DNA of 64,000 nt from Hyphomicrobiales bacterium. GTDB lineage: Bacteria > Pseudomonadota > Alphaproteobacteria > Rhizobiales > Rhizobiaceae. The notes below the pieces were generated by a model. The model was not told the DNA's origin and made no database searches. It worked only from the letters and a program-made list of their open reading frames with translations. Below are positions 39,901-48,296 of the stretch, in pieces (position 1 is the stretch's first letter; every line of letters starts with the position of its first letter). Both the position numbers and the translations under genes were made by a program. The stretch covers positions 1 through 64,000 of the forward strand of contig JAPLOZ010000041.1 of assembly GCA_026400435.1 (NCBI GenBank). Direction: 5' to 3'.

Positions 39901-40000
39901 GATGCTGCGCCTCCCTGCGGGATCAATCGACGCGCCTTGCGGATCACGCCGCCAACCTCAGTCAGTCCACACAGTCGGTGCGGTCCTGCGCAACTCGATG

Positions 40001-40044
40001 TGTAAATGCAAAGTTACACATTAAAGTGTCAATGTCGATGGACT
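40001..40044. promoter_or_regulatory. tandem PpsR-type boxes upstream of dxs
   Basis: Box 1 TGTAAATGCAAAGTTACA (40001-40018) is inside a larger dyad, ATGTGTAA-N8-TTACACAT (39998-40021). Box 2 TGTCAATGTCGATGGACT (40027-40044) matches TGT-N12-ACT (5 of 6). Gap 8 bp, centres 26 bp apart. They lie between hemE and dxs, about 100 bp upstream of the dxs ATG. Confidence 0.7.
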
Positions 40045-40061
40045 TTTGATGTACCCCCGCG

Positions 40062-41159
40062 TTATTGGGCGGTGCGGCTCCGCACGCGATGGATCATCCG
40101 TTCCACGTGCGAAATTGGAGTCTCCGGCGTGATGCCGTGCCCAAGATTGAAAACCAGCGGCCCACTGCCAAGAGCAGCCATGATGGCGTCGACCCCATCG
40201 TCCAGTGCGCTGCCGCCCGCCACAAGCCGCATCGGATCGAGATTTCCTTGAACTACACCGCCGCCCTGCAGTCGCTTTGCCTGCGAAAGTGGCACCGTCC
40301 AGTCGAGACCCAGCGCGTCGACGCCCGTCTTCTGACGAAAAGTGTCGTAGAGCGCTCCCGCGCCTTTTGGAAAGCCGATGATTGGAACGTTTGGATGCGC
40401 CGCCCTTACGGCATTCACTATGCGCGCCACCGGCCGGACGCAGAATGCTTCAAAAGAAGCCTCGTCCAATACGCCGGACCACGAGTCGAAGATCTGCACG
40501 ACGTCAGCACCTGCCGATATTTGCCGGATCAGATATTCGGCAGAGTAGTCGGCGAGCTTTGCAACAAGCCTGCCCATGTCTTCAGCATTGCGATACGCAA
40601 ACAGACGTCCCGGCGACTGATCGGGTGTGCCATGGCCGGCAATCATGTATGTCGCTACAGTCCATGGAGCGCCGCAGAAGCCAATCAACGCGGTATGCTT
40701 TGGCAATTCACGCCGCAACCGCCGGACAGTCTCATAGACCGGCGAGAGATGTTCGTGAAAACCCGCGCCGTCGATACGATCGATACCGGCGGTTGTGATC
40801 GGGGTCATCAACGGGCCGCGGCCCTCTTCGAAGCGCAAGTCACGCCCCAGCGCATGCGGGACGACGAGGATATCCGAAAACAGGATCGACGCATCGAAGG
40901 CGAAGCGGCGTATCGGCTGGAGCGTAACCTCTACGGCGAGGTCGGGGTTGTAGCAAAGATCGAGAAAGCTGCCGGCCTGTTTGCGCGTTTCCCTGTATTC
41001 CGGCAGGTAGCGCCCCGCCTGCCGCATCATCCAGATCGGCGGCGGGAAGGCCGCAGCGCCAGAGAGAGCGTCCATGAACGGCATAGCGCGTCCATGCGCG
41101 CCGACGATCCTTTTCGGCTCGTTCCCTGGTTCGACTAGCGAAACCGTAGCGCTGTCCAC
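40062..41159 (-). CDS. hemE: uroporphyrinogen decarboxylase
   Basis: Decarboxylates uroporphyrinogen III to coproporphyrinogen III. Diagnostic N-terminal motif [20 protein letters not shown], then [29 protein letters not shown] and [13 protein letters not shown] near the C-terminus. The annotated start is a GTG, giving 365 aa; an ATG at codon 26 (MPFMDALSG) is also plausible. It follows the cytochrome c gene by 13 bp, forming a cycA-hemE unit. Confidence 0.95.
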   Translation of the reverse strand: MDSATVSLVEPGNEPKRIVGAHGRAMPFMDALSGAAAFPPPIWMMRQAGRYLPEYRETRKQAGSFLDLCYNPDLAVEVTLQPIRRFAFDASILFSDILVVPHALGRDLRFEEGRGPLMTPITTAGIDRIDGAGFHEHLSPVYETVRRLRRELPKHTALIGFCGAPWTVATYMIAGHGTPDQSPGRLFAYRNAEDMGRLVAKLADYSAEYLIRQISAGADVVQIFDSWSGVLDEASFEAFCVRPVARIVNAVRAAHPNVPIIGFPKGAGALYDTFRQKTGVDALGLDWTVPLSQAKRLQGGGVVQGNLDPMRLVAGGSALDDGVDAIMAALGSGPLVFNLGHGITPETPISHVERMIHRVRSRTAQ

Positions 41160-41172
41160 GATGATCGATAGG

Positions 41173-41580
41173 CTATTGCGAGAAGGTTTTCACGTAGGCA
41201 ATCACGTCGGCAATGTCCTGCTCCTTGGACAAGCCGGGGAAAGCCATCTTGGTGCCGGGTATCTTCTTTTTTGGGTTGGCGACCCATTCCGCGATCTGGT
41301 CCTCGGTCCACACCAGTCCACCGGCGCCCGCCGCCACCATTGCCTTGGAATAACCCGCCGCCCCTTTGGCGAGAAACTCAGGTTGGGTTGCCGCCGGTCG
41401 CCCGACAACGTTGTTAAGGTTCGGTCCGATTGGTTTCTTGACATCTCCGATCCCATGACAGACGCCGCACTTTGCGAAAACCTTCTTGCCGGCGTCGACA
41501 TTTCCTTCCAACGCGATCGCAGGTGTTGCCAGTCCGACGGCGACGCACAGATATGCAATATGTCTTAGAACGCGAGCCAT
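41173..41580 (-). CDS. cycA: soluble c-type cytochrome (cytochrome c2-like)
   Basis: 135-aa exported monoheme cytochrome. A signal peptide with cleavage near AIA-LEG, the heme motif CGVCH at about residue 38-42, and the axial methionine in GTKMAFPGL. Size and motifs fit the class I cytochrome c2 that reduces the photosynthetic reaction centre. With no pufC in the puf operon, this is the best candidate electron donor. Start: ATG 41580, preceded by GGGAGGAG; the longer frame has no signal sequence. Divergent from bchI. Confidence 0.88.
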   Translation of the reverse strand: MARVLRHIAYLCVAVGLATPAIALEGNVDAGKKVFAKCGVCHGIGDVKKPIGPNLNNVVGRPAATQPEFLAKGAAGYSKAMVAAGAGGLVWTEDQIAEWVANPKKKIPGTKMAFPGLSKEQDIADVIAYVKTFSQ

Positions 41581-41738
41581 GCGGGCTCCTCCCTTGGATG
41601 CGAGTGCTGTGCGGGAAACTAGCTTGGGCCGCGCACGTGTCAAGGAAGATAGCGTAAATCGTCTTGGACATTGGCGCCGTGAGGGCGAATAAATGGGTTG
41701 AAAAGCCCGCTGCGCTGTCGCAATGTTCGCGCGTTTAA

Positions 41739-41782
41739 ATCCTAGTCTTATTGACACTAGTAAGTGTAATTTTTTGGATACG
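41739..41782. promoter_or_regulatory. degenerate tandem PpsR-type boxes upstream of bchI
   Basis: 41739-41756 ends in TTGACA (right half ACA good, left half poor) and 41765-41782 is TGTAATTTTTTGGATACG (TGT-N12-ACG). Gap and centre spacing (8 and 26 bp) equal those at the strong sites. Box 2 ends 4 bp before the bchI ATG. Only half-sites are conserved, so this call is tentative. The region also holds a dyad ACACT-AGTA-AGTGT (41754-41767). Confidence 0.4.
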
Positions 41783-41786
41783 CTCC

Positions 41787-42809
41787 ATGGTCCAGAACTA
41801 TCCGTTCTCGGCGATTGTCGGTCAGGATGAGATGAAGCGGGCGCTCCTTCTGGCAGCGATCGATCCGACCATCGGAGGCATTCTCGTTTTTGGCGACCGC
41901 GGCACAGGGAAGTCGACAGCCGTGCGGGGCCTGGCAGGCCTTCTGCCGCAGATGAGCGTCGCCGGCGACTGCCGATACAACTGCGACCCTGCAGACGTTG
42001 CGGGCTATTGCAACCGCTGCAGAGACCAACTGGCGGCGGGAAAGCTCCATCACCGCCAGGTGGCAGTTCCGGTCATCGACTTACCGCTTGGCGCGACCGA
42101 AGACCGTGTAGCGGGCGCGCTGGATCTCGAAAAGGCTCTGGTGTCGGGAGAAAAGGCTTTTGAGCCCGGCCTCCTGGCGAGCGCCCATCGCGGATTCCTC
42201 TACATCGACGAAGTCAATTTGCTGGAGGACCATCTCGTCGACTTGCTGCTCGATGTGGCGGCGTCCGGTGTCAACATCGTCGAGAGGGAAGGGCTCAGCG
42301 TCAGGCATCCGGCGCGTTTCGTGCTGGTTGGCAGCGGCAATCCTGAAGAGGGCGAATTGCGACCGCAACTGCTCGACCGGTTCGGGCTTTCGGTAAATGT
42401 CATATCGCCAAGCGACGTGCCTTCGCGGGTCGAAGTGGTGAAGCGTCGCGACGCCTACGATCGCGATCCGGCGCGCTTCAGTCAATCGTGGAAACGCAAG
42501 GATGGCGCGCTACGGTCCTCGATAGTCAAGGCGCGCGCCGCCCTACCGTCCCTCGAGACACCTGACAGCGTGATTGAATTCGCATCCACGCTTTGCCTGA
42601 CGCTTGGGGTGGATGGGTTGCGAGGGGAGTTGACATTGATGCGCGCAGCCCGCGCGCGCGCTGCCCTTGTCGGTCGGCAGCAAGTGACGATCGAAGATAT
42701 GCGCGCTATCGCGGTTTCCGCGTTGAGGCACCGACTGCGGCGCGATCCGCTCGACGAATCCGATTCGGGAACGCGGGTGGAGCGAGCTTTGCTGGAAATT
42801 GCGGCATGA
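41787..42809 (+). CDS. bchI: magnesium chelatase subunit I
   Basis: AAA+ ATPase that with BchD and BchH inserts Mg into protoporphyrin IX. Walker A is GDRGTGKS at residues 36-43, VDLPLGATEDRVAGALD and YIDEVNLLEDHLVDLLLD (Walker B) follow, with SGNPEEGELRPQLLDRFG as sensor region. 340 aa. The start is the ATG at 41787 (MVQNYPFSAIVG); an ATG 36 bp upstream would read into the promoter. Its stop overlaps the bchD start (ATGA). First gene of bchIDO-crtIB. Confidence 0.96.
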   Translation: MVQNYPFSAIVGQDEMKRALLLAAIDPTIGGILVFGDRGTGKSTAVRGLAGLLPQMSVAGDCRYNCDPADVAGYCNRCRDQLAAGKLHHRQVAVPVIDLPLGATEDRVAGALDLEKALVSGEKAFEPGLLASAHRGFLYIDEVNLLEDHLVDLLLDVAASGVNIVEREGLSVRHPARFVLVGSGNPEEGELRPQLLDRFGLSVNVISPSDVPSRVEVVKRRDAYDRDPARFSQSWKRKDGALRSSIVKARAALPSLETPDSVIEFASTLCLTLGVDGLRGELTLMRAARARAALVGRQQVTIEDMRAIAVSALRHRLRRDPLDESDSGTRVERALLEIAA

Positions 42810-44563
42810 CGGTTGCGCCGTCCACGACGTCGGTGCTCTGGAGCGACGCGCTGCTCGCCGCCGCGATGATGGCAGTCGATCCAGCCGGTCTCGGCGGCAT
42901 TCATGTTCGCGCGCGCAGCGGTCCGGTACGCGACCGCTGGCTCGAACTGGCTGCGGGCATCGCGGGGCGCGATATCCCAGTCAGACGCATTGCCGCCGGC
43001 ATTGCGGAGACGCGTCTCACCGGCGGACTTGACCTGGGGCTTACTCTCGAAAGCGGTCGTCCTGTCGTTGAGAGCGGCGTGCTTGCTGCAGCCAATGGCG
43101 GGCTCGTTGTGCTTGCCATGGCCGAACGGGTCGAAGCTTCTTCCGCTGCTATCATCGGGATGGCGCTCGACGAGGGTGCGGTACGGATCGAACGCGACGG
43201 GCTATCCAAAATCGAGCCGGCACAGTTCGCGCTGATCGCGCTTGACGAGGGCATCGAAGACGAACGGCTGGCGCCGGTGCTGGCGGATCGTCTGGGGCTT
43301 CGCATCGACCTCAGTGGCGTCACTTGGCCGGACACCCATGGCATCGCCGCGAAGCTTGACATTGGTGCGGCCCGACTGCTGTTGCCGTCGGTTGTCGTCC
43401 CGGACAGCCTCATCGATGCGCTGTGCGCGCTCGCCTTGTCGGCTGGGGTGCTTTCGATGCGCGCGTCGCTGCACTTGGTGCGTGCCGCGCGAGCCTGCGC
43501 GGCGCTGCGCGGGGTCGCGGTCGCCGGAGTAGAGGACGGTTCGGTGGCTTTGCGGGTGGTGCTTGGCATGGCCGCATCGGTGCCGGAAGACGCGCCTGGT
43601 CCTGCCGATGATGCTCAGGTCGACGAAGCACCACGCAACGAGGCGGACAAGGAACAGGAAGAACTGTCGACGGAAGCATTGCGTGACATGCTGGTCGAGG
43701 CTGTCAAAGCGGAACTTCCCAAGCATCTTCTGGCCGGCATGGAAACGGGAGCCCGAAGCCAAAGGCAGGGAGTGGCGGGCAGGGCGGGCGCTCTGCGCAA
43801 CCGGGCAAGACGTGGGCGCGCCATCGGCACCAGCGACAAGCCACCCGCTCCTGGCGCACGCCTCGACGTTCTTGCGACGCTCCGCAATGCCGCGCCCTGG
43901 CAGCGGATCCGCGCCGAGGCGGCAGCGGTCGGTGACGGTCGGCTGCGAAAGCTGCAGATCCGAAAAAGTGACTTCCGCTATTTGCGGTTCCAGGAGAAGA
44001 CCGGCACGACTGCGATATTTGCAGTCGATGCATCGGGGTCGGCAGCGGTCGAACGGCTGGCCGAGACCAAGGGCGCGATCGAGCTTTTGCTTGCCGAATG
44101 CTATGTCCGACGCGATCAGGTTGCGCTGATTTCCTTCCGTGGAAAAAGCAGCGAAACCCTGCTTGAGCCGACCCGCTCGCTGGTGCGGGCCAAGCGCAGC
44201 CTGTCGGCCTTGCCGGGCGGAGGCGGCACGCCGCTGGCCAGCGGCATTCTGGCGACGCTCGCATTGGCGGTGAGGTCAAGCCAGAAGGGCCAAAGCGTGG
44301 TGGCGGTATTCCTTACTGATGGCCGCGGCAACGTGGCCTTGGACGGCGGGACCATCAAATCGCAGGTACTGGGCGATATGCAGATGGCAGCCAAGGCGTT
44401 TCGCGCCAACGCGATTCGCTCCATCGTCATCGACACAGCCATGCGGCCGCAGGCGCGTGCTGAGGTTCTGGCGCGGGATCTGGGCGCAGAGTATCTGGCG
44501 CTGCCGCGCGGTGGAGCGCGGGCGGTCGCCTATGAAATCGGCGCGCGCATGGCGCCGCCATGA
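42806..44563 (+). CDS. bchD: magnesium chelatase subunit D
   Basis: 585-aa partner of BchI. N-terminal AAA-like domain without an intact Walker A, an acidic/proline-rich linker around residues 250-290 (EDAPGPADD, EADKEQEE), and a C-terminal von Willebrand A domain with the MIDAS motif DASGS (about residue 410). The start is the ATG at 42806 that overlaps the bchI stop; the longer frame begins inside bchI. Overlaps bchO by 4 bp. Confidence 0.95.
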   Translation: MTVAPSTTSVLWSDALLAAAMMAVDPAGLGGIHVRARSGPVRDRWLELAAGIAGRDIPVRRIAAGIAETRLTGGLDLGLTLESGRPVVESGVLAAANGGLVVLAMAERVEASSAAIIGMALDEGAVRIERDGLSKIEPAQFALIALDEGIEDERLAPVLADRLGLRIDLSGVTWPDTHGIAAKLDIGAARLLLPSVVVPDSLIDALCALALSAGVLSMRASLHLVRAARACAALRGVAVAGVEDGSVALRVVLGMAASVPEDAPGPADDAQVDEAPRNEADKEQEELSTEALRDMLVEAVKAELPKHLLAGMETGARSQRQGVAGRAGALRNRARRGRAIGTSDKPPAPGARLDVLATLRNAAPWQRIRAEAAAVGDGRLRKLQIRKSDFRYLRFQEKTGTTAIFAVDASGSAAVERLAETKGAIELLLAECYVRRDQVALISFRGKSSETLLEPTRSLVRAKRSLSALPGGGGTPLASGILATLALAVRSSQKGQSVVAVFLTDGRGNVALDGGTIKSQVLGDMQMAAKAFRANAIRSIVIDTAMRPQARAEVLARDLGAEYLALPRGGARAVAYEIGARMAPP

Positions 44564-45489
44564 GGCTCGACGGGCAGCCTGTTGATGCCGACCGGCCCTC
44601 ATGGGCAGTGGAGGGGCGTGACTGGCCAAATCGCCAATACAGCCGCTTCGAGTCGGCAGGGCGGCTGAACTGGCATCTCCAGGAAATGGGGCAGGGTCCT
44701 AGATTGCTGATGTTGCATGGAACGGGTGCCGCGACGCACTCCTTTCGCGACATCGCGCCAATCCTTGCCAAAGACTTTCATGTCCTGATGCCCGATTTGC
44801 CGGGGCACGGCTTCAGCGCAATGCCGAGCGGCAGCGGTCTGTCGCTTCCCGGTATGTCGCGGCTGGTCGGAAGTCTGTTGCACGAAGTCGGTTTTGAACC
44901 GGAAATCGCGGTCGGCCACTCGGCAGGCGCTGCTATTCTGGTTGAGATGGCGCTGACCGGCCTGATCGCCCCCAAGATGATCATCGCGCTCAATGGGGCG
45001 CTGCTGCCGATACGCGGATCGTCGCTGTTTTCTCCGCTGGCGAAATTGCTGTTCGTCAATCCGCTGGCGCCAAAGCTTTTTGCCTGGCGCGCAATCAGGC
45101 AGGATGCGACCCGCAGACTTCTCGAGGGCACAGGGTCAAATATCGAACCGCGCGGCATCGAACTCTACCAGCGCCTGTTCCGTACACCCGGTCACGTCAG
45201 CGGCGCGCTGGGAATGATGGCGAACTGGGACCTCTACGCGCTGCAGCGCCAGATCGGAAATCTCGTAACGCCATTAGTGCTGGTAACCGCAGCCGGCGAC
45301 CGCGCCATACCGCGGCTGGACGCCGCAACGCTGGCGCAGCGTGTGAAGACAGCCCGGGTCTGCGCGCTGCCTTATGGCGGGCACCTCGTCCATGAGGAGC
45401 AGCCCCGGCGTATCGCTCAGCTGATCTCGACCCTCACAGAAAACACGCCGTCCGCACATCAGACTCTACAGAGTGTTTGTCAAATCTGA
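44560..45489 (+). CDS. bchO: alpha/beta hydrolase BchO
   Basis: 309-aa protein of the alpha/beta-hydrolase fold always found next to bchID in purple bacteria; a role in magnesium chelation is assumed from this linkage. HGTGAATHSFRDIAPIL near residue 47, DLPGHGFS, and the nucleophile elbow GHSAGAAI around residue 120 are visible. ATGA overlap with bchD. Followed 22 bp later by crtI, with PpsR-like boxes around the junction. Confidence 0.93.
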   Translation: MRLDGQPVDADRPSWAVEGRDWPNRQYSRFESAGRLNWHLQEMGQGPRLLMLHGTGAATHSFRDIAPILAKDFHVLMPDLPGHGFSAMPSGSGLSLPGMSRLVGSLLHEVGFEPEIAVGHSAGAAILVEMALTGLIAPKMIIALNGALLPIRGSSLFSPLAKLLFVNPLAPKLFAWRAIRQDATRRLLEGTGSNIEPRGIELYQRLFRTPGHVSGALGMMANWDLYALQRQIGNLVTPLVLVTAAGDRAIPRLDAATLAQRVKTARVCALPYGGHLVHEEQPRRIAQLISTLTENTPSAHQTLQSVCQI

Positions 45490-45520
45490 TTGACTGAATT
45501 ATTGTCATTCAATGTTGACG
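45478..45520. promoter_or_regulatory. tandem PpsR-like boxes at the crtI start
   Basis: TGTCAAATCTGATTGACT (45478-45495) and TGTCATTCAATGTTGACG (45503-45520). Both are TGT-N12-AC(T/G), 5 of 6 conserved positions, each with TTGAC in the right arm. The gap is 7 bp and the centres are 25 bp apart. The second box covers the annotated crtI ATG. Confidence 0.5.
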
Positions 45521-47044
45521 TTTGTGGATCGCCCCGCCATCCAGAAGCCGCACGCAGGCGGCCGGCCGCATGCAATAGTGATAGGCAGCGGGTTCGGTGG
45601 TCTCGCTGCCGCAATCCGGCTTGGCGCACGGGGTTATCGCGTCACAGTGCTGGAGAGCCTCGGCTATCCTGGCGGCCGCGCCGGCGTCCTCAAGCAGGAT
45701 GGGTTCACCTTTGATCGCGGCCCGACGATCGTCACGGCGCCATTCCTGTTCGACGAACTCTGGGAGCTGTGCGGCAAGCGTCGCGCCGAGCATGTCGACT
45801 TAAGGGCAATGAACCCTTTCTATCGCATCCGGTTCGACGATGGCGACGAGATCGCCTGTTCGGCAGACGAAGATGCCATGCGGCGCGAGGTTCTGCGTGT
45901 TTCGCCCTCCGATCTCGACGGCTATGAACGTTTCCTCGTCAAGGCGCGCGAGATCTGCCGCATTGGCTTCGAAGAGCTCGGTGACAAGCCATTCGGCTCG
46001 CCGCTCGACATGCTCAAGATCGCGCCTGACCTGGTGCGGCTGGAAGGCTATCGCAGCGTGCACGGACTGGTGTCCCGCTTTGTGAAAAGCCCGAAGCTGC
46101 GGGTCATGCTGAGTTTCCACCCGCTCCTGATCGGCGGCAATCCGTTTCGGGCACCGGCGATCTACTGCCTTATCCCCGATCTCGAGCGACGCTGGGGCGT
46201 GCACTATCCGATGGGCGGGGTTGGCAAGCTGGTTGAAGGGATGGTCGATCTCATCAAGGGGCAGGGCGGAGCCGTGCGCTATCACGCGAATGTCGATCGC
46301 ATACTCGTCGACCGGGGAAGGGCGCATGGAGTGCGGCTGGTCAGCGGCGAAACCCAAGCCGCCGATATCGTGGTTTCCAACGCTGATGCAGCCCACACCT
46401 ATGGCCAGCTGATGAGGGGCGAGAAGACACGCTGGAATGCCGGCAGGATAAAGCGCAGGCGTTACTCGATGGGGCTGTTCGTATGGTATTTCGGCACGCG
46501 CAAACGCTATGACGATGTCGGTCACCACACGATCCTTCTGGGACCGCGCTATCGGGAACTGCTGACCGAAATCTTCGAGAAGAAGCAAATCGCTGAGGAT
46601 TTCTCGATCTATCTGCACCGCCCTTCCGCCACTGATCCGAGCGTCGCACCACCGGGTTGTGATGCATTCTATGCGCTGTGCCCCGTGCCGAACCTGGACG
46701 GCGACATTGACTGGAACCGCGAAGGCGAGCGTCGTCGGAAGGCGGTCATGCGCCGCTTGTCGGAAACGGTACTTCCCGGCCTCGAGAGCGAAATCGTCAG
46801 CTCATCCTTCGTGACGCCGCTGCATTTCCGCGATGTCCTGCAGTCCGAGAAAGGTGCCGGTTTCAGTCTTGAGCCGGTGCTGACGCAGAGCGCATGGTTT
46901 AGGCCGCACAATCGCAGCGAGACCATCGACCGCCTGTATCTGGTGGGCGCGGGAACACATCCCGGGGCGGGTTTGCCCGGCGTGCTCTCCTCGGCAAAAA
47001 TCCTCGACAAGGTTGTGCCCCATGCGTCCGCACTCGTATCGTGA
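45512..47044 (+). CDS. crtI: phytoene desaturase
   Basis: 510-aa FAD enzyme that desaturates phytoene (to neurosporene or lycopene). Dinucleotide-binding AIVIGSGFGGLAAAIRLGARGY near residue 22, GGRAGVLKQDGFTFDRGPTI after it, and the C-terminal LYLVGAGTHPGAGLPGVLSSAK that is diagnostic for CrtI. Start ATG 45512 lacks a clear Shine-Dalgarno and lies in a PpsR-like box; GTG 45524 is an alternative. Overlaps crtB. Confidence 0.95.
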   Translation: MLTFVDRPAIQKPHAGGRPHAIVIGSGFGGLAAAIRLGARGYRVTVLESLGYPGGRAGVLKQDGFTFDRGPTIVTAPFLFDELWELCGKRRAEHVDLRAMNPFYRIRFDDGDEIACSADEDAMRREVLRVSPSDLDGYERFLVKAREICRIGFEELGDKPFGSPLDMLKIAPDLVRLEGYRSVHGLVSRFVKSPKLRVMLSFHPLLIGGNPFRAPAIYCLIPDLERRWGVHYPMGGVGKLVEGMVDLIKGQGGAVRYHANVDRILVDRGRAHGVRLVSGETQAADIVVSNADAAHTYGQLMRGEKTRWNAGRIKRRRYSMGLFVWYFGTRKRYDDVGHHTILLGPRYRELLTEIFEKKQIAEDFSIYLHRPSATDPSVAPPGCDAFYALCPVPNLDGDIDWNREGERRRKAVMRRLSETVLPGLESEIVSSSFVTPLHFRDVLQSEKGAGFSLEPVLTQSAWFRPHNRSETIDRLYLVGAGTHPGAGLPGVLSSAKILDKVVPHASALVS

Positions 47045-48092
47045 AGATTTCTCGACGCCGGCCAACTGCGCCGATTGTCGGCGCTCGATACGACAGGGCT
47101 CGCAGTCGTTCTACGTCGCATCGCTGTTGCTGCCGGTGGCGATCCGTGAGCCAGCCTACGGCGTCTATGCGTTCTGCCGCACCGCTGACGACCTGATCGA
47201 CCGCGACCAAGGCGGCACCGAGGCGATCGGCCAGCTTGGGCAGATGCTTGATCGCATATATGCGGGGCTGCCCGGACCGAGCTTTGTCGAGCGTGGGTTT
47301 GCCGATGTCGTGGCGCGCTTTGCCATTCCGCGCGCGGTTCCCGACGCGTTGATCGAGGGAATGGCTTGGGATGCCGCAGGCCGCCGCTACCGCTCGCTCG
47401 ATGACCTCATGGATTATGCCGTGCGCGTCGCGGGAACCGTCGGCTTCATGATGACACTGGTGATGGGGCGGCGCGAACCGCATGTCCTGGCTCGGGCCTG
47501 CGATCTGGGCGTCGCCATGCAACTGACCAATATCGCTCGCGATATCGGCGAGGATGCCGCGAATGGACGCGTGTACATGCCCCTCGACTGGCTGGCGCAG
47601 GCGGGAATCGAAGTCGAAGGCTGGATTTCCGCTCCGTCATACCGAGAGGAGATTCGCTCAATCGTGCAGCGGCTGCTTGGGGAAGCCGAGTTCCTCTACA
47701 CACGTTCCCAACCAGGCATTGCGGCGTTGCCAGCAGGATGTCGGCTGGGCATCAACGCTGCACGCATGCTCTACCGCGAAATCGGGCAGGAGATCCTGCG
47801 CGGCGTGGATCCGGTCACATCGCGCGCAGTCACGTCGAGGCGACAAAAGCTGCGTCTGCTGGCCGAGGTTGTTGCGGCGCCGCATGCTGCCGGGACAGGA
47901 GGACTGGAACCGGCGATTGCGCAATCTGTTTTTCTGATCGACGCTATCTCGTGCTCCCCCGTCGCGCGCGCGAAACCTCCCATTCCCGCATGGTGGGATG
48001 TCAAGGCCCGGTCGGAACGGATGATCGACCTGCTCAACGGATTTTCGACGCGCAACGCGGCGGCTGGCGTGGCGCGCACGCCGGTCGAATGA
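47022..48092 (+). CDS. crtB: phytoene synthase
   Basis: 356-aa prenyl-transferring enzyme that joins two GGPP molecules into phytoene. Two aspartate-rich motifs: FCRTADDLIDRDQGG near residue 50 and LTNIARDIGEDAANGRVYMP around residue 170. The ATG at 47022 is preferred (22-bp overlap with crtI); a TTG 9 bp upstream is in frame. Followed 31 bp later by a small membrane ORF. Confidence 0.95.
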   Translation: MRPHSYREDFSTPANCADCRRSIRQGSQSFYVASLLLPVAIREPAYGVYAFCRTADDLIDRDQGGTEAIGQLGQMLDRIYAGLPGPSFVERGFADVVARFAIPRAVPDALIEGMAWDAAGRRYRSLDDLMDYAVRVAGTVGFMMTLVMGRREPHVLARACDLGVAMQLTNIARDIGEDAANGRVYMPLDWLAQAGIEVEGWISAPSYREEIRSIVQRLLGEAEFLYTRSQPGIAALPAGCRLGINAARMLYREIGQEILRGVDPVTSRAVTSRRQKLRLLAEVVAAPHAAGTGGLEPAIAQSVFLIDAISCSPVARAKPPIPAWWDVKARSERMIDLLNGFSTRNAAAGVARTPVE

Positions 48093-48123
48093 TGACGCGA
48101 TCGCGAACCGCGCTGAGAGCACC

Positions 48124-48282
48124 ATGAGTTCCGGCGTCATCATATTCCTGGAACTATCGCTGGTGCTGGGCCTTGCGTTGGTGTTCGGCGTGCGCGAGGT
48201 CATCAATCTGCGCAGGTTCGACCGAGAGCGAGCACAACGCAAAAAGATCTCCGAAACGGAAGGCATCCCGTCCAAGCAGTAG
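48124..48282 (+). CDS. 52-aa single-helix membrane protein
   Basis: Small ORF of 53 codons between crtB and crtC: MSSGVIIFLELSLVLGLALV starts the protein and forms one transmembrane helix (about residues 4-22), followed by a basic/charged tail (LRRFDRERAQRKK). The positive tail predicts an N-out/C-in orientation. It starts 31 bp after crtB and ends 14 bp before the convergent crtC stop, so it fills the gap in the operon. Codon usage looks like that of its neighbours. Function unknown; a role in pigment-complex assembly is only a guess. Confidence 0.65.
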   Translation: MSSGVIIFLELSLVLGLALVFGVREVINLRRFDRERAQRKKISETEGIPSKQ

Positions 48283-48296
48283 CAGCACTTGGCGCT

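Noticed and set aside
41638-41670. Additional PpsR-like boxes before cycA
   Set aside because: Two overlapping 4-5 of 6 matches without the tandem spacing; too weak to call.
41745-41770. FNR/FixK-type site near bchI
   Set aside because: The dyad at 41754-41767 does not fit TTGAT-N4-ATCAA; PpsR-type half-sites explain the region better.
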